A stretch of 64,000 nt of DNA, from NCBI GenBank assembly GCA_020744425.1, contig JAGMUV010000008.1, positions 2,170,001 to 2,234,000 of the forward strand, in the 5' to 3' direction. This DNA comes from Dactylonectria macrodidyma (Eukaryota; Ascomycota; Sordariomycetes; Hypocreales; Nectriaceae). The notes below the pieces were generated by a model. The model did not search any database, was not told where the DNA came from, and worked only from the letters and a program-made list of their open reading frames with translations. This document shows positions 1 through 11,350 of this stretch, in pieces (positions within the stretch are counted from its first letter, which is position 1; every line of letters begins with the position of its first letter). Both the position numbers and the translations under genes were made by a program.

Positions 1-465
1 TTGTTGTTTTATGATTTTGGCGAAGAAATCCTTTACAGTAGTTCTAGTCAGGCGCGGGGGGCAGGCCATAGTCTCAGGGAGTACTGTTGAAAGCGTCGTG
101 GAACATAATTGACGCAAAACCACAAGACGGTAGACCATGCCGGTAATCATGAATCGATGTTTGATTATCAACAAAATGCACTATGGTGTGCCATTTCTTC
201 TCATTATAGGTCAAGGGTCATCCTATTTAACCCCCAAATCGATGCATGTTCAATTCTCCCTACGCAAGCGAGGTTGACCCAGCCCATCAATTAGAGCTTC
301 CAGCTCCTCGCCTCCCCATCCATGCTTTGTGTGTACACGTGTGATACTGTGCGTAAATGCGAACCCCACGATTTTCTTCTTCAGGCTATGGTCATCCTAC
401 CTGTAGCCTATGTTGCTTTGACCCAGCTCATTGCCCAGGCAGCAGCCTCTTTGCTTCGTCGTTTT
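1..465. other. 3' flank of GUT2, no gene seen
   Basis: No reading frame here has an ATG start, family resemblance or splice pattern that I would call a gene. It lies beyond the GUT2 stop codon and presumably holds its 3' UTR. Confidence 0.6.
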
Positions 466-2578
466 TTATTCCTCTCCGATAGGCTTGTCATGGCGAGAGT
501 ACATCTTCCACTCAAGAGAATTGGCAAAGTCAAGCTTGCCCTGCTCTACCTGCTTACGCGTTGCTGAAAGCATGGGTTGTGGCAGGCCCATCGACTCCAG
601 GAAGGCAACAGCTATAGGGAAAATCAGGTGTCAGCAAAGAGAGAGCCAACTAGGCAGAGAGATGAAGGGAACACGTACATTCTTTCCACTCGTGATCTTG
701 TCGGCGGCCGTCCCACTTCAGCTCCTCGGCCATGATGTCGATGACCTTGGGAAGGGCCTCTAGCGCAGCTTGAGCGTTGAGGAAGGCTAGTCGCGTGCGA
801 CGGGCAAGGACGTCAACGGCGGTCTGGGCGTACTCGTGTCGGACAGCGTATCGGATCTCGCCGTCGACGAAGGGGTATAGGTGAGAAATTCGCTCACCGC
901 GAGCGGGGAATCGCTTGTCGGTTAGCTTACATAGCCCAGCGACAGTCCAGGCGCGGTCGCCGTAGGATTCGGTCAGGTGCTTGGCCACTTCGGTCTCGAC
1001 TCCAAAATGTTGGATCAAGGGGATGAAAAGAGTGTTGCTGAAGCCGTGCGCGCCAACGAGGCGGACCTTGTGAGTCTGACATGTACCATCGAGGATGGCA
1101 CCATCGTCAATCATCTCGGTGCCGCTGACCCGGGGGGCGTCGGTAACGGATGTAGGCTTCAGGCCAAACTCACTAATAGCGGCATCAACACACTCCTCAG
1201 CCATCTGGCGGTACGTGGTCCATTTGCCACCGGCGCATGTGAGCAAGCCGGAAGCTGAGATATCGATCAAGTGGTTGCGAACCAAAGACTCGGTGTTCTT
1301 AGCCTTCGGGTCCTTGACAAGGGGGCGGATGCCAGACCAGGCAGCCAGGACATCGCCTCGGCGGACGTTGATCTCGGGAGAGAGGTACTGACCAACCTCG
1401 CTGAGAATCCATTCGATAGACTTCTCATCAGGCAGGGGGTTAGGCGAGATGGTGGAGGGGGAGTCTGTAGTGCCGGCAATGGTGTTTCCTTGCCAGGGAA
1501 GGAAGAAGATGACACGGCCGTCGGATGTGGAGGGGTCGATCAAACCCATCTTGCCAGGGCTGAAGTATCCGGGAAGGATGACATGCACGCCGGAAGACGG
1601 GGCAACAATATCTTTGCATTCTTGGTCATCCATCTTGCGGATGGAATCGGTGAAAGGACCAGTACAGTTGATGACGCTCTTGGCCCTAACGGTAATCTCC
1701 TTAGTAGGGCGTCCATCCTTTACGGCAACCAAGTCTTTGACCTTAGCACCGCACAGCCGGCCCTGGTCGTCTTTGATAAGACTGGTGACCTCGGTGTGAT
1801 TCACGACTGTGGCACCGTAGAGAGCAGCAGTCATGGCAATGGAGACGTTCATTCGAGAGTCGTTGTGGGCACCATCGTAGTACACAAGGGCGCCTACTAA
1901 GTCGGTTCGCTTCAGCATGGGAAACGCTTCAAGGGCCTTGCTACGGGTCAGGAAGTAGGAGCTTTCGATGCCCTCGCTGCCTGCGAGGATGTCGTAGAAC
2001 TTGGTTCCAGCCCAATAGTAAGGAGCCTTCCACCATTTGTCAAGGGGAAGCATGATGGGTAGCCATGAGCTAAGATGAGGAGCAGTCTGTAAAAAATACT
2101 TGCGCTCCTTGAGGGCTTCCTTGACGAGCTGGTATTGGCTGTAGTCGAGGTTCCAGACGGCCTTTTCGAGGTAGCGCACGCCGCCATGGACCAACTTGGT
2201 ACTCTTGCTGCTAGTACCACTACTAAAGTCATCGCGCTCGATGACAGCAACCTTGAGGCCGCGAGTGGCAGCGTCCAAGGCAACGCCAGCACCTGTAGCG
2301 CCGCCTCCGATGATGAGCATGTCATACTCCGGGGCGTCTGGTTGGAAACTTCTTTGGAGGTCGGCCAATTGCTCGTCGCGGGGTTTGACGCGGGGAAAAC
2401 GGGGGAGCTTGAAGCTGCCATCTGCGCCGAAGCCGGGGGGCGGCACAGCCGGGGAGGAGGAGCCGGGGATATCTCGCGGACGGTAGCTGTAGAGGAGGAC
2501 GGCGCCGGTGGTAGCGACGGCGCCGGGGAGGAGGAGGCGACGCAAGATGCTGGATCGCGCGCCTGCAATTGGCGACAT
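466..2578 (-). CDS. GUT2: FAD-dependent glycerol-3-phosphate dehydrogenase, mitochondrial
   Basis: Oxidises glycerol 3-phosphate to dihydroxyacetone phosphate and passes electrons to ubiquinone at the inner mitochondrial membrane (glycerophosphate shuttle, glycerol catabolism). Two exons are read on the minus strand: 2578-679 and 611-466, joined across a 67-bp intron (612-678, donor GTACGT, acceptor TATAG), giving 681 residues. The N terminus has an Arg-rich presequence (SSILRRLLLPG) followed by a short hydrophobic stretch, as expected for a mitochondrial inner-membrane enzyme. The FAD Rossmann motif GGGATGAG begins at residue 91, followed by ERDDFSSGTSSKSTKLVHGG, typical of the family. The second exon supplies the conserved tail ending in LEWKMYSRHDK; without splicing the frame would stop shortly after WKE. 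The start is the first ATG, just before the presequence. Confidence 0.95.
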
Positions 2579-4928
2579 GGTGGCGATTTGATCTTGTGCG
2601 CTGGAGGATAGATCGGAGGTCGGAGCTGGAGGCTGGAGCTAGCCGGCTAGTCAATTGGGCACTGAGCTCAAGCCCTTGCGTGCTGCGACTACGTTTGTCG
2701 ATGAATGATGCTCGCAAACAGAGGCGAGCGTGCGGTAGCTAATTGCGAGTGAGGTTCACAGGCGCGTCTGTGAGACACGCTCCTAAGTGGACGGTGTCGC
2801 CTCTAGGAAAGGGACGAAGATGGGGGGATTGAGAGGGATGTGAGGTTCAAGGGAGGGGAGAAGAATGAAGGAGGAGGAGGAGGGGAGGAAGAAGAAGAGA
2901 GAGGAAGAAGAGAAACGGAAAGCGGAGGATCTAGGAGAAGCGGAGCAACAGAGAAGAAAGAAAATGTCGCGGCGCCATGTCAACTCGTTGATCTACGTGG
3001 GCGGTTGATGGGTGGCATGGTGGATGTACTGGGCCGAATCGACCTACACCTCAGGCATGGTGCCCTATCGACTTCTCTGATCAAGACTCTGACACATGCA
3101 ACGCCAACCGCGAAATGACGACAAGGTGGATTGGCCCAATGCTCCTGACTCCTGTGGCGGCTATCGCCTAGATTGGAAATGTGGGCCGCACTATGAAAAG
3201 TACTTGTGGCCAATACTGCGCACACTACAGAATGTGATGTACAGTCGAACTGACAGACCAGATCACAGCACTGTACAATAAGTCAGCTGTGGGGGAATAT
3301 CGACTGCTCCAGCACGAGTTGGGATGGCTTGCTCCGACGCCGCTCGGGCTTCTTTCTGCCGGTTCAAGCTCAGCCGGTTCAATTCCCGCCTGTAATTGGC
3401 TGGCTGGTTCCTTGGAGCGAGTTTGCGTCCCCGCGGGCGGGATTGGGGATCGTGGACAATTGAGTGGGCTTGAGTGGGTGTGGGTAGAGTGGGATGGGAT
3501 GGATGTGTGTGTTGGGCTGCGCAGCGCATCACGAGGTCCAATGCCGGGCCATGGATGGGTCAATGAATTTCCGTACGAAGGACAGACAACAAGTACCTAC
3601 AAACCACAAAGCTGCCCAGGCTCCGTAGAGCTGGGACCTGGGGTGATGGGAGTTGAGAACTGGGTGAGATGCGATCTGACATGGTATCCTTGTGGAGTCG
3701 TCGCAAAGCGGCACATGCATAGTTGGGGAAGTTGGGGGTTCTGCTCCATGGTTACGGTTCCAAGGATGCAGACTTTCGGCTCTCGTTGTTTTGGGGATTT
3801 TGGGGGTTCTTTTGGGGCCGGGTCCGGTAAATCCCCAGTACCTAGACTACATAGATATGGACCGTTGTTGACACTCACGTTTGCGCACGATTCCATTGGC
3901 ATTGGTACTAACCTACGCGCCTCAAGGGATGCAACGGGCTAATTAACAGCCATAGGTACCTTGTCTTTCTGTTCCCTCTCTCCATCATTGCCAGTGTTAG
4001 GTTGTAGTCCTTCCGTACCTACCCACCAGCGCGTAACTAGTCTGTATACTTGCTATGATGCTCCTCAGTGCTGTCAGCAAGCGGGTACTCGCGGAAGATG
4101 CCGAGGCAGGGGCCGCTGCAGGACGTCCCGCAATCCATAATGCCTCTCTTTTCCTGTCCCATTTACGGCAATTTTGGGGGTCTCCATGCCTTCGTCCACT
4201 GGTTATCAACCTGCCACTTGCTTGTTGCTGGGGGGTTTTCCCACATTTTTCCCACCAACCACGAAACGCAGAGATTCCGTCCTCGTTCCTTCCCTCAGAT
4301 TTAGGTAGTTGGGTGGGCAGGTACAGCCGAGCTTGGAGGCGTTTTCTGCAAATGACTACACCCCCAAACCTTGTCTCCTCCCCCAATCTGCCGGGACGCC
4401 AATTACTCCGTACCTTCCCCCGCTGCGCCGACATCCCACCCTTGTCTTCCACTGGTCTCCTATTGGTCTGTCATTCGTCTCCCCAAATCAACTCTCACAA
4501 CATCCTGCAGCCTCCTATCCTCAACTCACTTCCAACTGGTCTCAGCCAATATCAGCCGGTCACTGAGTCCATTCGCTTACGCAAAGTTATTTGATTAGTC
4601 ACTGACCTAATGATTTGCTCCGTGGTTGGGTATCCCTCTCTAAGTAAGGCAAGGCTACCAAGGAAATGTCGTGAACCATCAAATCCACCTCCATCCCAAC
4701 TGTCCGTGTCTATCAATACTCATCTCCATCCGTACCCCAACCAACCATACAAGATGCCGCGAAACAACAAACCACCAGCGCCAACATATCCCTCCTTTTT
4801 CATCCATGTCCTTATGTCCTCCCTTTTCACTATAATATATACAAGCACAGGCCAATCTCGGTTCTTACGACCGCGCAACTAACAATATTAAATAAGACCA
4901 TCACAGTTCATCTTACTTGCTCCTGACC
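2579..4928. other. Intergenic region upstream of GUT2
   Basis: It holds the GUT2 promoter (GUT2 is transcribed leftward) and the 3' flank of the MHYT gene. A strongly purine-rich tract lies at about 2840-2960 on the plus strand. An AGGTACCT palindrome is at 3954-3961. Open frames at 3289-3942 and 4055-4594 (plus) are low-complexity or unrecognised, and I do not call them. Confidence 0.55.
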
Positions 4929-7807
4929 CTAAGTTGAACGCCCTTCGACACACTCGGCAAACAAAACATCCACAAAGGTTGTCACCTGGCTCACGTTGCT
5001 GGTTTGCAGGCCACCAGTGATGGACCCTCGTTGCTCGGCCTGGACATTGGTCCCCACATGCCCCATATGTTGCATCTCGATATCCCCTGGTCTCATCTTC
5101 CTGCCTGTCTGATCCCCGACCATTGTGTCCTGACTTCTGGTACTCGCCAGATTCATTCCAGTGACCGCCTTGGTCGTCTCTTCGATGTCTATCTTGATCT
5201 CCTGGAACACCATAATCCCTCCGTACGACGGTGCTAATGGTGGCGAATCGACTTGGCTTGGGTACACCGTCGAAACGTCCCCAGAATCTATCGACTGTGC
5301 ACTATCGATATTAGTAGGGGGGCACAGGTTGATTGTCGAACCCGACTGAACTGAGTCCGGCGACGACCCTCGTCGCCCCTCTGCCACCATGGATGTCTTC
5401 AAACCAACATGGGTCAAGGGATTTGAACGCTCAAAAGGCCACACCTTCGATCCAAATCCTGAAGTATTGTTCCCAGACTCGGCCCGCCGGTCCTCAAGTC
5501 TCTTGACAATGGGACCAAATTCCTGGTGAACGCCTCGCGCAAACTCCTGTCGAAACTTTGCCGGAACTTGGTGTATCTTGAAGAAATTGAGAGGTACGAA
5601 TTCGCACGTGGGGCTAGACAACACCGAGTGAATAGGTATCACAAGACGCATCACAATCATGGTTGATTGGGATGGACTCTCTTCGCCGGTGCATGGTAGC
5701 TGAACCACTGTTGAAGTGAGCGTGGCATCTTCAAACAAAGGCTCCTGGCTCCACTCCCGAAGTGCCCTGATAGTCTCCGATAACTGTCCCGCAAACTCAT
5801 CCTCGTCGCGAGATCGCGATGGGTGCTCTTCTTCACTCAACATTCGGACAATCTGTGGTACTGGAAGATTCTCAAATTGCCTCAAGAATTGAAGGTGCCA
5901 TCCCTCGAGCTTCAGCATTGGAAGTGCCATGGACGGCAGTAGATTGCGCGCGCCCCTTCGCACCAGGATCTCAAATCCAAGAGAGTTGGGCCGGGCCCGG
6001 ATGGCGAAGAATCCCAAAAACACTCCTGGAAGGGTCTTCTGTTGTCGAGTTGTGTATGTGGCCATATCTCGAAGCTTCTGGTCGAAGCTCGGGGATTTGA
6101 TCTGCATGTTTGACCGAATGATATCACTGACCTGGTGGGTTTCGGCAAATCGGTAGCCAGCAGAAACCAGTCGCTCTGCATCGCGATCAGTCTCGACACG
6201 GCGAACCAAAAACATCAAGGAGCCACGCCCATAGTCTGGTTCCCAAGTGGGGGGGGCCTTTTCCATGTCAGTTCCGTACTGAGTCTCTGAATGGACGTCT
6301 CCGAGATCAGCGCTCGACTTCCTCGACGAATTCTTTTGTGATGGTCCGCGGAGCCGCTTTCCTATTGTCCCCGTTGGCAAAATCTCGTCCCAGAGAACGC
6401 CCATGGCAGTTATGTGCTCTCGCAGCCGGTCGGCCAGTGAACAGGCTGCCATGCAGAAAAGTTCTCGGAAGATAATGTCGTAATCATCGATCAACTCGCC
6501 ATGCTCATTGATTAGCTGAATATCACGCCTATCCTTCTCGCGGCCAAGATGAGGCAACTGCGCAAGATGCTGTCTCATCCCGCCGATCAGATTAGAAATG
6601 CCATTCCAGTTCCTCGAGGCGTGGAACATCCAATGGAATAGTGGATGGCCAATGCTGAACCCCTCCTTGGCGTGCTGTCATGGTTAGTATGTTACACCAC
6701 TTAGGGTTGAGTGGAGTTCTTACCTTTTCTAAGAAAGAGTCCGTGACTACAGTGCTGGGGATAAGCCCGTCAGTATTAACCAGGATCCGTCCGCTTCTGT
6801 CAAAAATGGCAGCACCCAATGTGATTTGCTGGGCACGGAGCGCAGTTTTCCTCATGGTTCTAGCCCTGAGGATGGCCGATCCAGCGATGATGAAGCAGGC
6901 CCCCAGAGACTGACAATATTAGCCAAGCTGACATAACCCCCGAGAAGACGGCGGTACTCACCAGGCAGATTACGACGACGACGGTGGCGCTTCGGGACGG
7001 TTCATTGCCCTCTGGCTTGGTGTTGATGAGTCGATATTGCGTCCCGACAGCGGCACACCAGTGCATCCCAGACACTGCGCCAGCCAGGATGACAGCTGAG
7101 ATAGCTCGCTTCCACCAAGATGTTGCCCAGGCTGCTCGGAACACAAAAAACATAGCCAGGGCGATGATGCTGGCAACAACAGCAATAATGGCAGATCCGA
7201 TGACGTACGCAGGTCGATACACGCAGGCATAGTTGGCGATGGAGGCGTTGCCCAGGTAATGCATACCACATACAGCAGTGCCGCAAAGAACGCCACCGAT
7301 ACTGACTCTCCACCAAGAAACACGATTGTTGGTTCCGATGGCGATGAAGGCGGCGAGGAGGACAACAATAGGGACAAAGAAGGAGACGGCCGTGAAACCA
7401 CTCGAATAGGCAGCCTGCAGTTGAGCCTGGCCGTCGGCAAGATCGATAGCCCGGTTGCCGATGAAGTGCTGTAAACTGTGAGTAATGGAAAGGGATAGGA
7501 GCAGAGAGGCGTGGGTCTGGGTCACATACCATACACCAAATGGCAATGCCGCCCATAGTGATGGCTGAGCTGACGAGCAGCAAGCTGATTTAGGTCAGCA
7601 AGCCTGAGAGAGGACAGAGTCGGCCTCGGGGAATGAATAGTCATACTGGTTGAAGATGCCTCTAGAGCCGGTCCGCCGGTTAATCAGCTCAAGGGTTGAG
7701 GCAGCGCCAACCAAGCTGACGAGGTAACTCAGTGCGACAAAGCCAGCATTGTAGTCTTGGGGGACAATTTGGCCACGGTATTCACGGAAGAGAGCATCGG
7801 AAGACAT
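4929..7807 (-). CDS. MHYT-domain integral membrane protein, probable sensor
   Basis: Five exons (7807-7647, 7584-7530, 7468-6962, 6909-6724, 6674-4929) give an 884-residue protein. The first ~270 residues form about seven hydrophobic helices. Three carry MHYT-type motifs at their outer ends: CMHFIGN (residues 71-77), GMHYLGN and GMHWCAA. In bacteria MHYT domains have three such helix pairs and are proposed to bind copper through the Met/His residues and to sense oxygen, CO or NO; transfer of that role to this protein is inference. Bacterial relatives usually end in GGDEF/EAL or kinase domains. Here residues ~300-884 show none that I recognise, only a soluble region with a low-complexity Ser/Gly/Thr-rich stretch near the C terminus. 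The start is the first ATG in frame (MSSDALF). All four introns have GT-AG ends, and every join falls within conserved MHYT or flanking sequence. Confidence 0.87.
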
Positions 7808-10800
7808 GATGGGTAGGAGCCTGTCGTCGGCCAACTATTCCCGACACTTTGCTGTGGCTTCGTTGAGGGACGGAAAGATTCGCGCTCGACTGAACGGGAC
7901 ATGGCACGGAGGGAGATGAGCAGGTTCTTTAACTCCCTTGCCTACCATAACACACGCAACAAGATTCTGTGCCACTAACACCAAAAGCCGCCCTGTCTCT
8001 GGGGGAGCATGTCCTACGTCCCACGTCTGGCACACCTCACCTAGATCTGGGTCTAGGTGACCGGGATAGAGGTCGTGGCCCCGTCACCCTTGCACATCGA
8101 GATCCCAAGATGGATGCTACATGGGGCGCCCTGGTTCGCGCTTGTGGGCTCGCGTCGGGGCCAAAGCGTACAGATGAGGTCTCCTTGGGCCACGGTTGAC
8201 CAATGGAGGCAGCTATGACAGGGGAGACGAGCCAGCTGGCGACTTTGAAGTCCTGGTGGGGACAGGATGACGCACTGATTGAGCAATGCTGTTGTACTGT
8301 GCATTGCCAATGCTAGTGGTGAGAAGTAGACTCTACCAATTATTCACCAACGAGCACGGCACCCACAGCGTTGGTCACTTTACGCCTGAGTCGACTTTAA
8401 TTTGAAGCTGTTCCTGAGCGGGACTTGTACAGTACAATACACGGCTGTCCCCCGCTCCCTCTTGGAAACGGCGGCGAGGGACAATTTAGGAAAAAGGTCC
8501 GGGGCACAAGGCGTTACACTAGGATGGGATAGGAGAATTGGCGTCGAAGCAAGGTGATTCCGCATACACTTGCGCGCACTCTGTCTCTATTGTGTAAGGG
8601 CATCACATAAAGGCGAAATTCAAGACAAAATGGCCCAATCCAGGGAACTGCGGGGAGGAGGGATGACTTGTGTGGGTGGTAACGGCCTGAATGCCTCACC
8701 TGAGGCTCGCGAGTTGTGCTGGCCTTGACTGGACAAAGTCGAGGTTGTGGCAATAATGGTCGAGGCATGCATGCACTTGTGCGAACTTGGGAACGTGGCG
8801 TCAAAGTCTGAAAAGAAAGGAAAGAAAAAGAAACACTGGGCACAAAATGAGTTGCTCAGCTGAAAATGGGGAGCAAAAGGAAAACACGGCCCATGATACG
8901 ACGCTGGCTTGACCAGGACATCGGACAATGGAGAAAAAAAAGAGAGGGGCAACTCGGAGCTCATGGACGAGGCCTCATTGTTGGCATATCCATCCATTCA
9001 AGATGGTCTTTCGAAGCCAAGGCTCATACCATCAAGTGCCCCGCGCACTTCGCATCCAGCGGCGTCTCGCTTGGAGAATATTGAGCTTGGGGGCAAGTTG
9101 CGGGAAGCCAGGGAGGATGGCGCCAGGGGTCCTAGCTCACCCACGGTGAGTCGACGGAGACAAGACTCACAAGAGGGACATGATAGAGGAGAGCTAAGAA
9201 TGGGCTCAGCGCCAGTGCCGAGAACGGGCGTACAGACAGACACAACGGTGCACTAAACGCACAGCGGCAAGGCCTGCCTACCAACTAAAATTGTGTGCAA
9301 AGCAGTTCTGAGGACGGATCACAGGTGCCAAAGGAAGTGGAGTTGGTGGAGTAGCCACGCCCTCGGTGGCGGGCTGAGAGGCCAAGAAGAACATGATTGA
9401 GCCCTGGGACGTCGGGATCCCGCAGCAGCAGTCATCATCATCATCGACATCAGCCCGCAAAGATCACGGCTGCATGGTTCTTCGTCCGTCCCACGTCGTC
9501 GGGAGATCGCAACATGGGCGGGATCGCCGTAGATTGGGAGCACGCAGCAGGTCCTGGTGGGTGATCCTGGTTGGTGATCGTGGCTGGTGATCCTCACGAC
9601 CTGGCCGCCTCGCCGGCGTTGTCTCAAATGTCGACTTTTATCGAGGCCTCGGCATTTGGTTATCTCCCATCTTAGGTACGTATTGTGCTTCGTGTGCTTA
9701 TCACTCCATCCAAGTCACCTTCAGTTCCCCCGACCCCCCTTGTTAGTGGCATGAAAAAGAGGGTCGGGACAGACCCTACTCTCTGCCCCTCCTTCACTGT
9801 GACTGTCGGGTGTTTGTTGAACGCCTCATGCTGTGGCCAGACGGAAATGACAAGGGTGTAATGATTGAATTCCGTCCCTCCCTACCTACAGTGTCATTAG
9901 TTAGTGGAGCGGACATCGCCTGTGACCACGCCTATCGCCTGCAACGGCGTCCTCGTTTTTTTACATTGTCCGTCCGGGAGGGTCGGAGAGTAACTCGTCT
10001 CGTCTAGCAAGATGTTGTACATAATACTAGGCATCGTATCATAATTAGGTGCGGTCCCCGATCTTGTGCCTGGGCCAGTGTCTTGCGTCTTGCTTGAACG
10101 GGCATGGGCAAAAGGCAAACCCCCCCCCCGTAACCCAGCGTAGCATCGCTAAAAGCTGAGTGCTAGCACCCGTCCATCATCTCTCCGACTATCGATCGAT
10201 CGCTCGGATCTCAGCCGCTCCTGGCACACACGTCCTTGTTACGGGGCTAAAAAAGCGAGAATTGGCAAGGGGGGAGACGTTGTTAGTGGTGAGCCAAACC
10301 AACCCAAAGACGCCACGGCGGAGGGGCCATGAGAAGGTGAGGGCGAGATCGGGCAAACACAGCCTCCATCATGCTTCCAGTGGCTCCGTGTATCTCTCTC
10401 ATCATCGGACTGCCTCTATTTCCCCTTCATGCTCTGCTCGGTAATTACACCAGTTAATTCCCGCACCTGATGAACCATTCGAGTTAACCAGTGAGGTTTT
10501 AGAAGGCGTCTTAGACGGAGGCGTCGATGCTCGCTTCGCCCAAACATGACTTTGCGGTCCGTTAAAGAACTCACTCCTGTCCACTGCTCTTTACCCACTA
10601 CTCACTATCCACTGCCCACAACTTTTTCTCTCTGGCCCACGCGGCAGTGTCATCCCTCTAGCCTCCCCATCGTAAGCCCTGTCCACTCCACTGTGTGTGC
10701 CTCCAGCTCTGCTAGCTGCTAGCTGCTCGTTCCTGGCCTGACGCCCACTCTCGAGGCCGTGGCCTCAGCTGCCGAGGCCTCGCATCCATCATCCTTGTCA

Positions 10801-11350
10801 CACCCACATTCGACCATTTGACCATTTGACCATTCGATGGTGATTAGATACTTGGATGCCCCCTTTCTAATTCCCGATGCTGGTAATATCTGGGCCTCTG
10901 AGCGGCAGTACCGAGGCTACCAAAACTGGGCCCGTCTCAAGCCTTCGATAGTTGGCGTTTCTTCCGTCAGCTCAGCGGCCTGCATCCCACCACTCATAAC
11001 GGACGGCTCCAAGCCGTGCTACACAACCACGCCACTGTTGGTTCTGCCCATGCTTGGCATCGGAAGAATTCACGCACGTCACCTTCTGGACTCGCTCGCC
11101 TCATCTGATATCCAGTTGTGTGACGTATCCCTTCGCCGTTCACTACGTAGATTCTCAAAACCCTGCCGGTGTACCAGCCTCTCGGCTCCCCCGAGTAATC
11201 ACCTGCGTATTCATTTCCCATCATCCATTTGCGCTGTCTCCGTTACCCCGAGTCTCCAAAACAACTCTCATCGGGAAGTTAGGGTGACTAGCACAAGGAA
11301 CCCACGCAGTACATCACTTCACTCAAGATACGACTCCCGTCGACTGCCAA
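7808..11350. other. Intergenic region upstream of the MHYT gene
   Basis: About 3.5 kb without a supportable gene between the MHYT start and the PPM2 stop. It contains short simple repeats: ATCG copies near 10191-10204, a run of ten C near 10122, overlapping AGCTGCT copies near 10713-10730, and three ATTTGACC-like copies at 10807-10838. An ATG-started frame at 10837-11547 runs antisense into the last PPM2 exon and resembles no protein I know. Confidence 0.55.

Noticed and set aside
1271..1900. 209-codon open frame antisense to GUT2
   Set aside because: It mirrors the codon bias of GUT2, has a poor start and resembles no protein.
3345..3420. Possible tRNA T-arm (GGTTCAATTCC)
   Set aside because: The five-base stem does not pair and no D-arm or acceptor stem fits around it.
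3289..3942. 217-codon open frame, plus strand
   Set aside because: It starts at GTG, is Gly/Trp/Val-rich low complexity and shows no domain or splice context.
4055..4594. 179-codon ATG-started frame, plus strand
   Set aside because: Sequence is unrecognised and compositionally like the surrounding noncoding DNA; a long frame also exists on the opposite strand.
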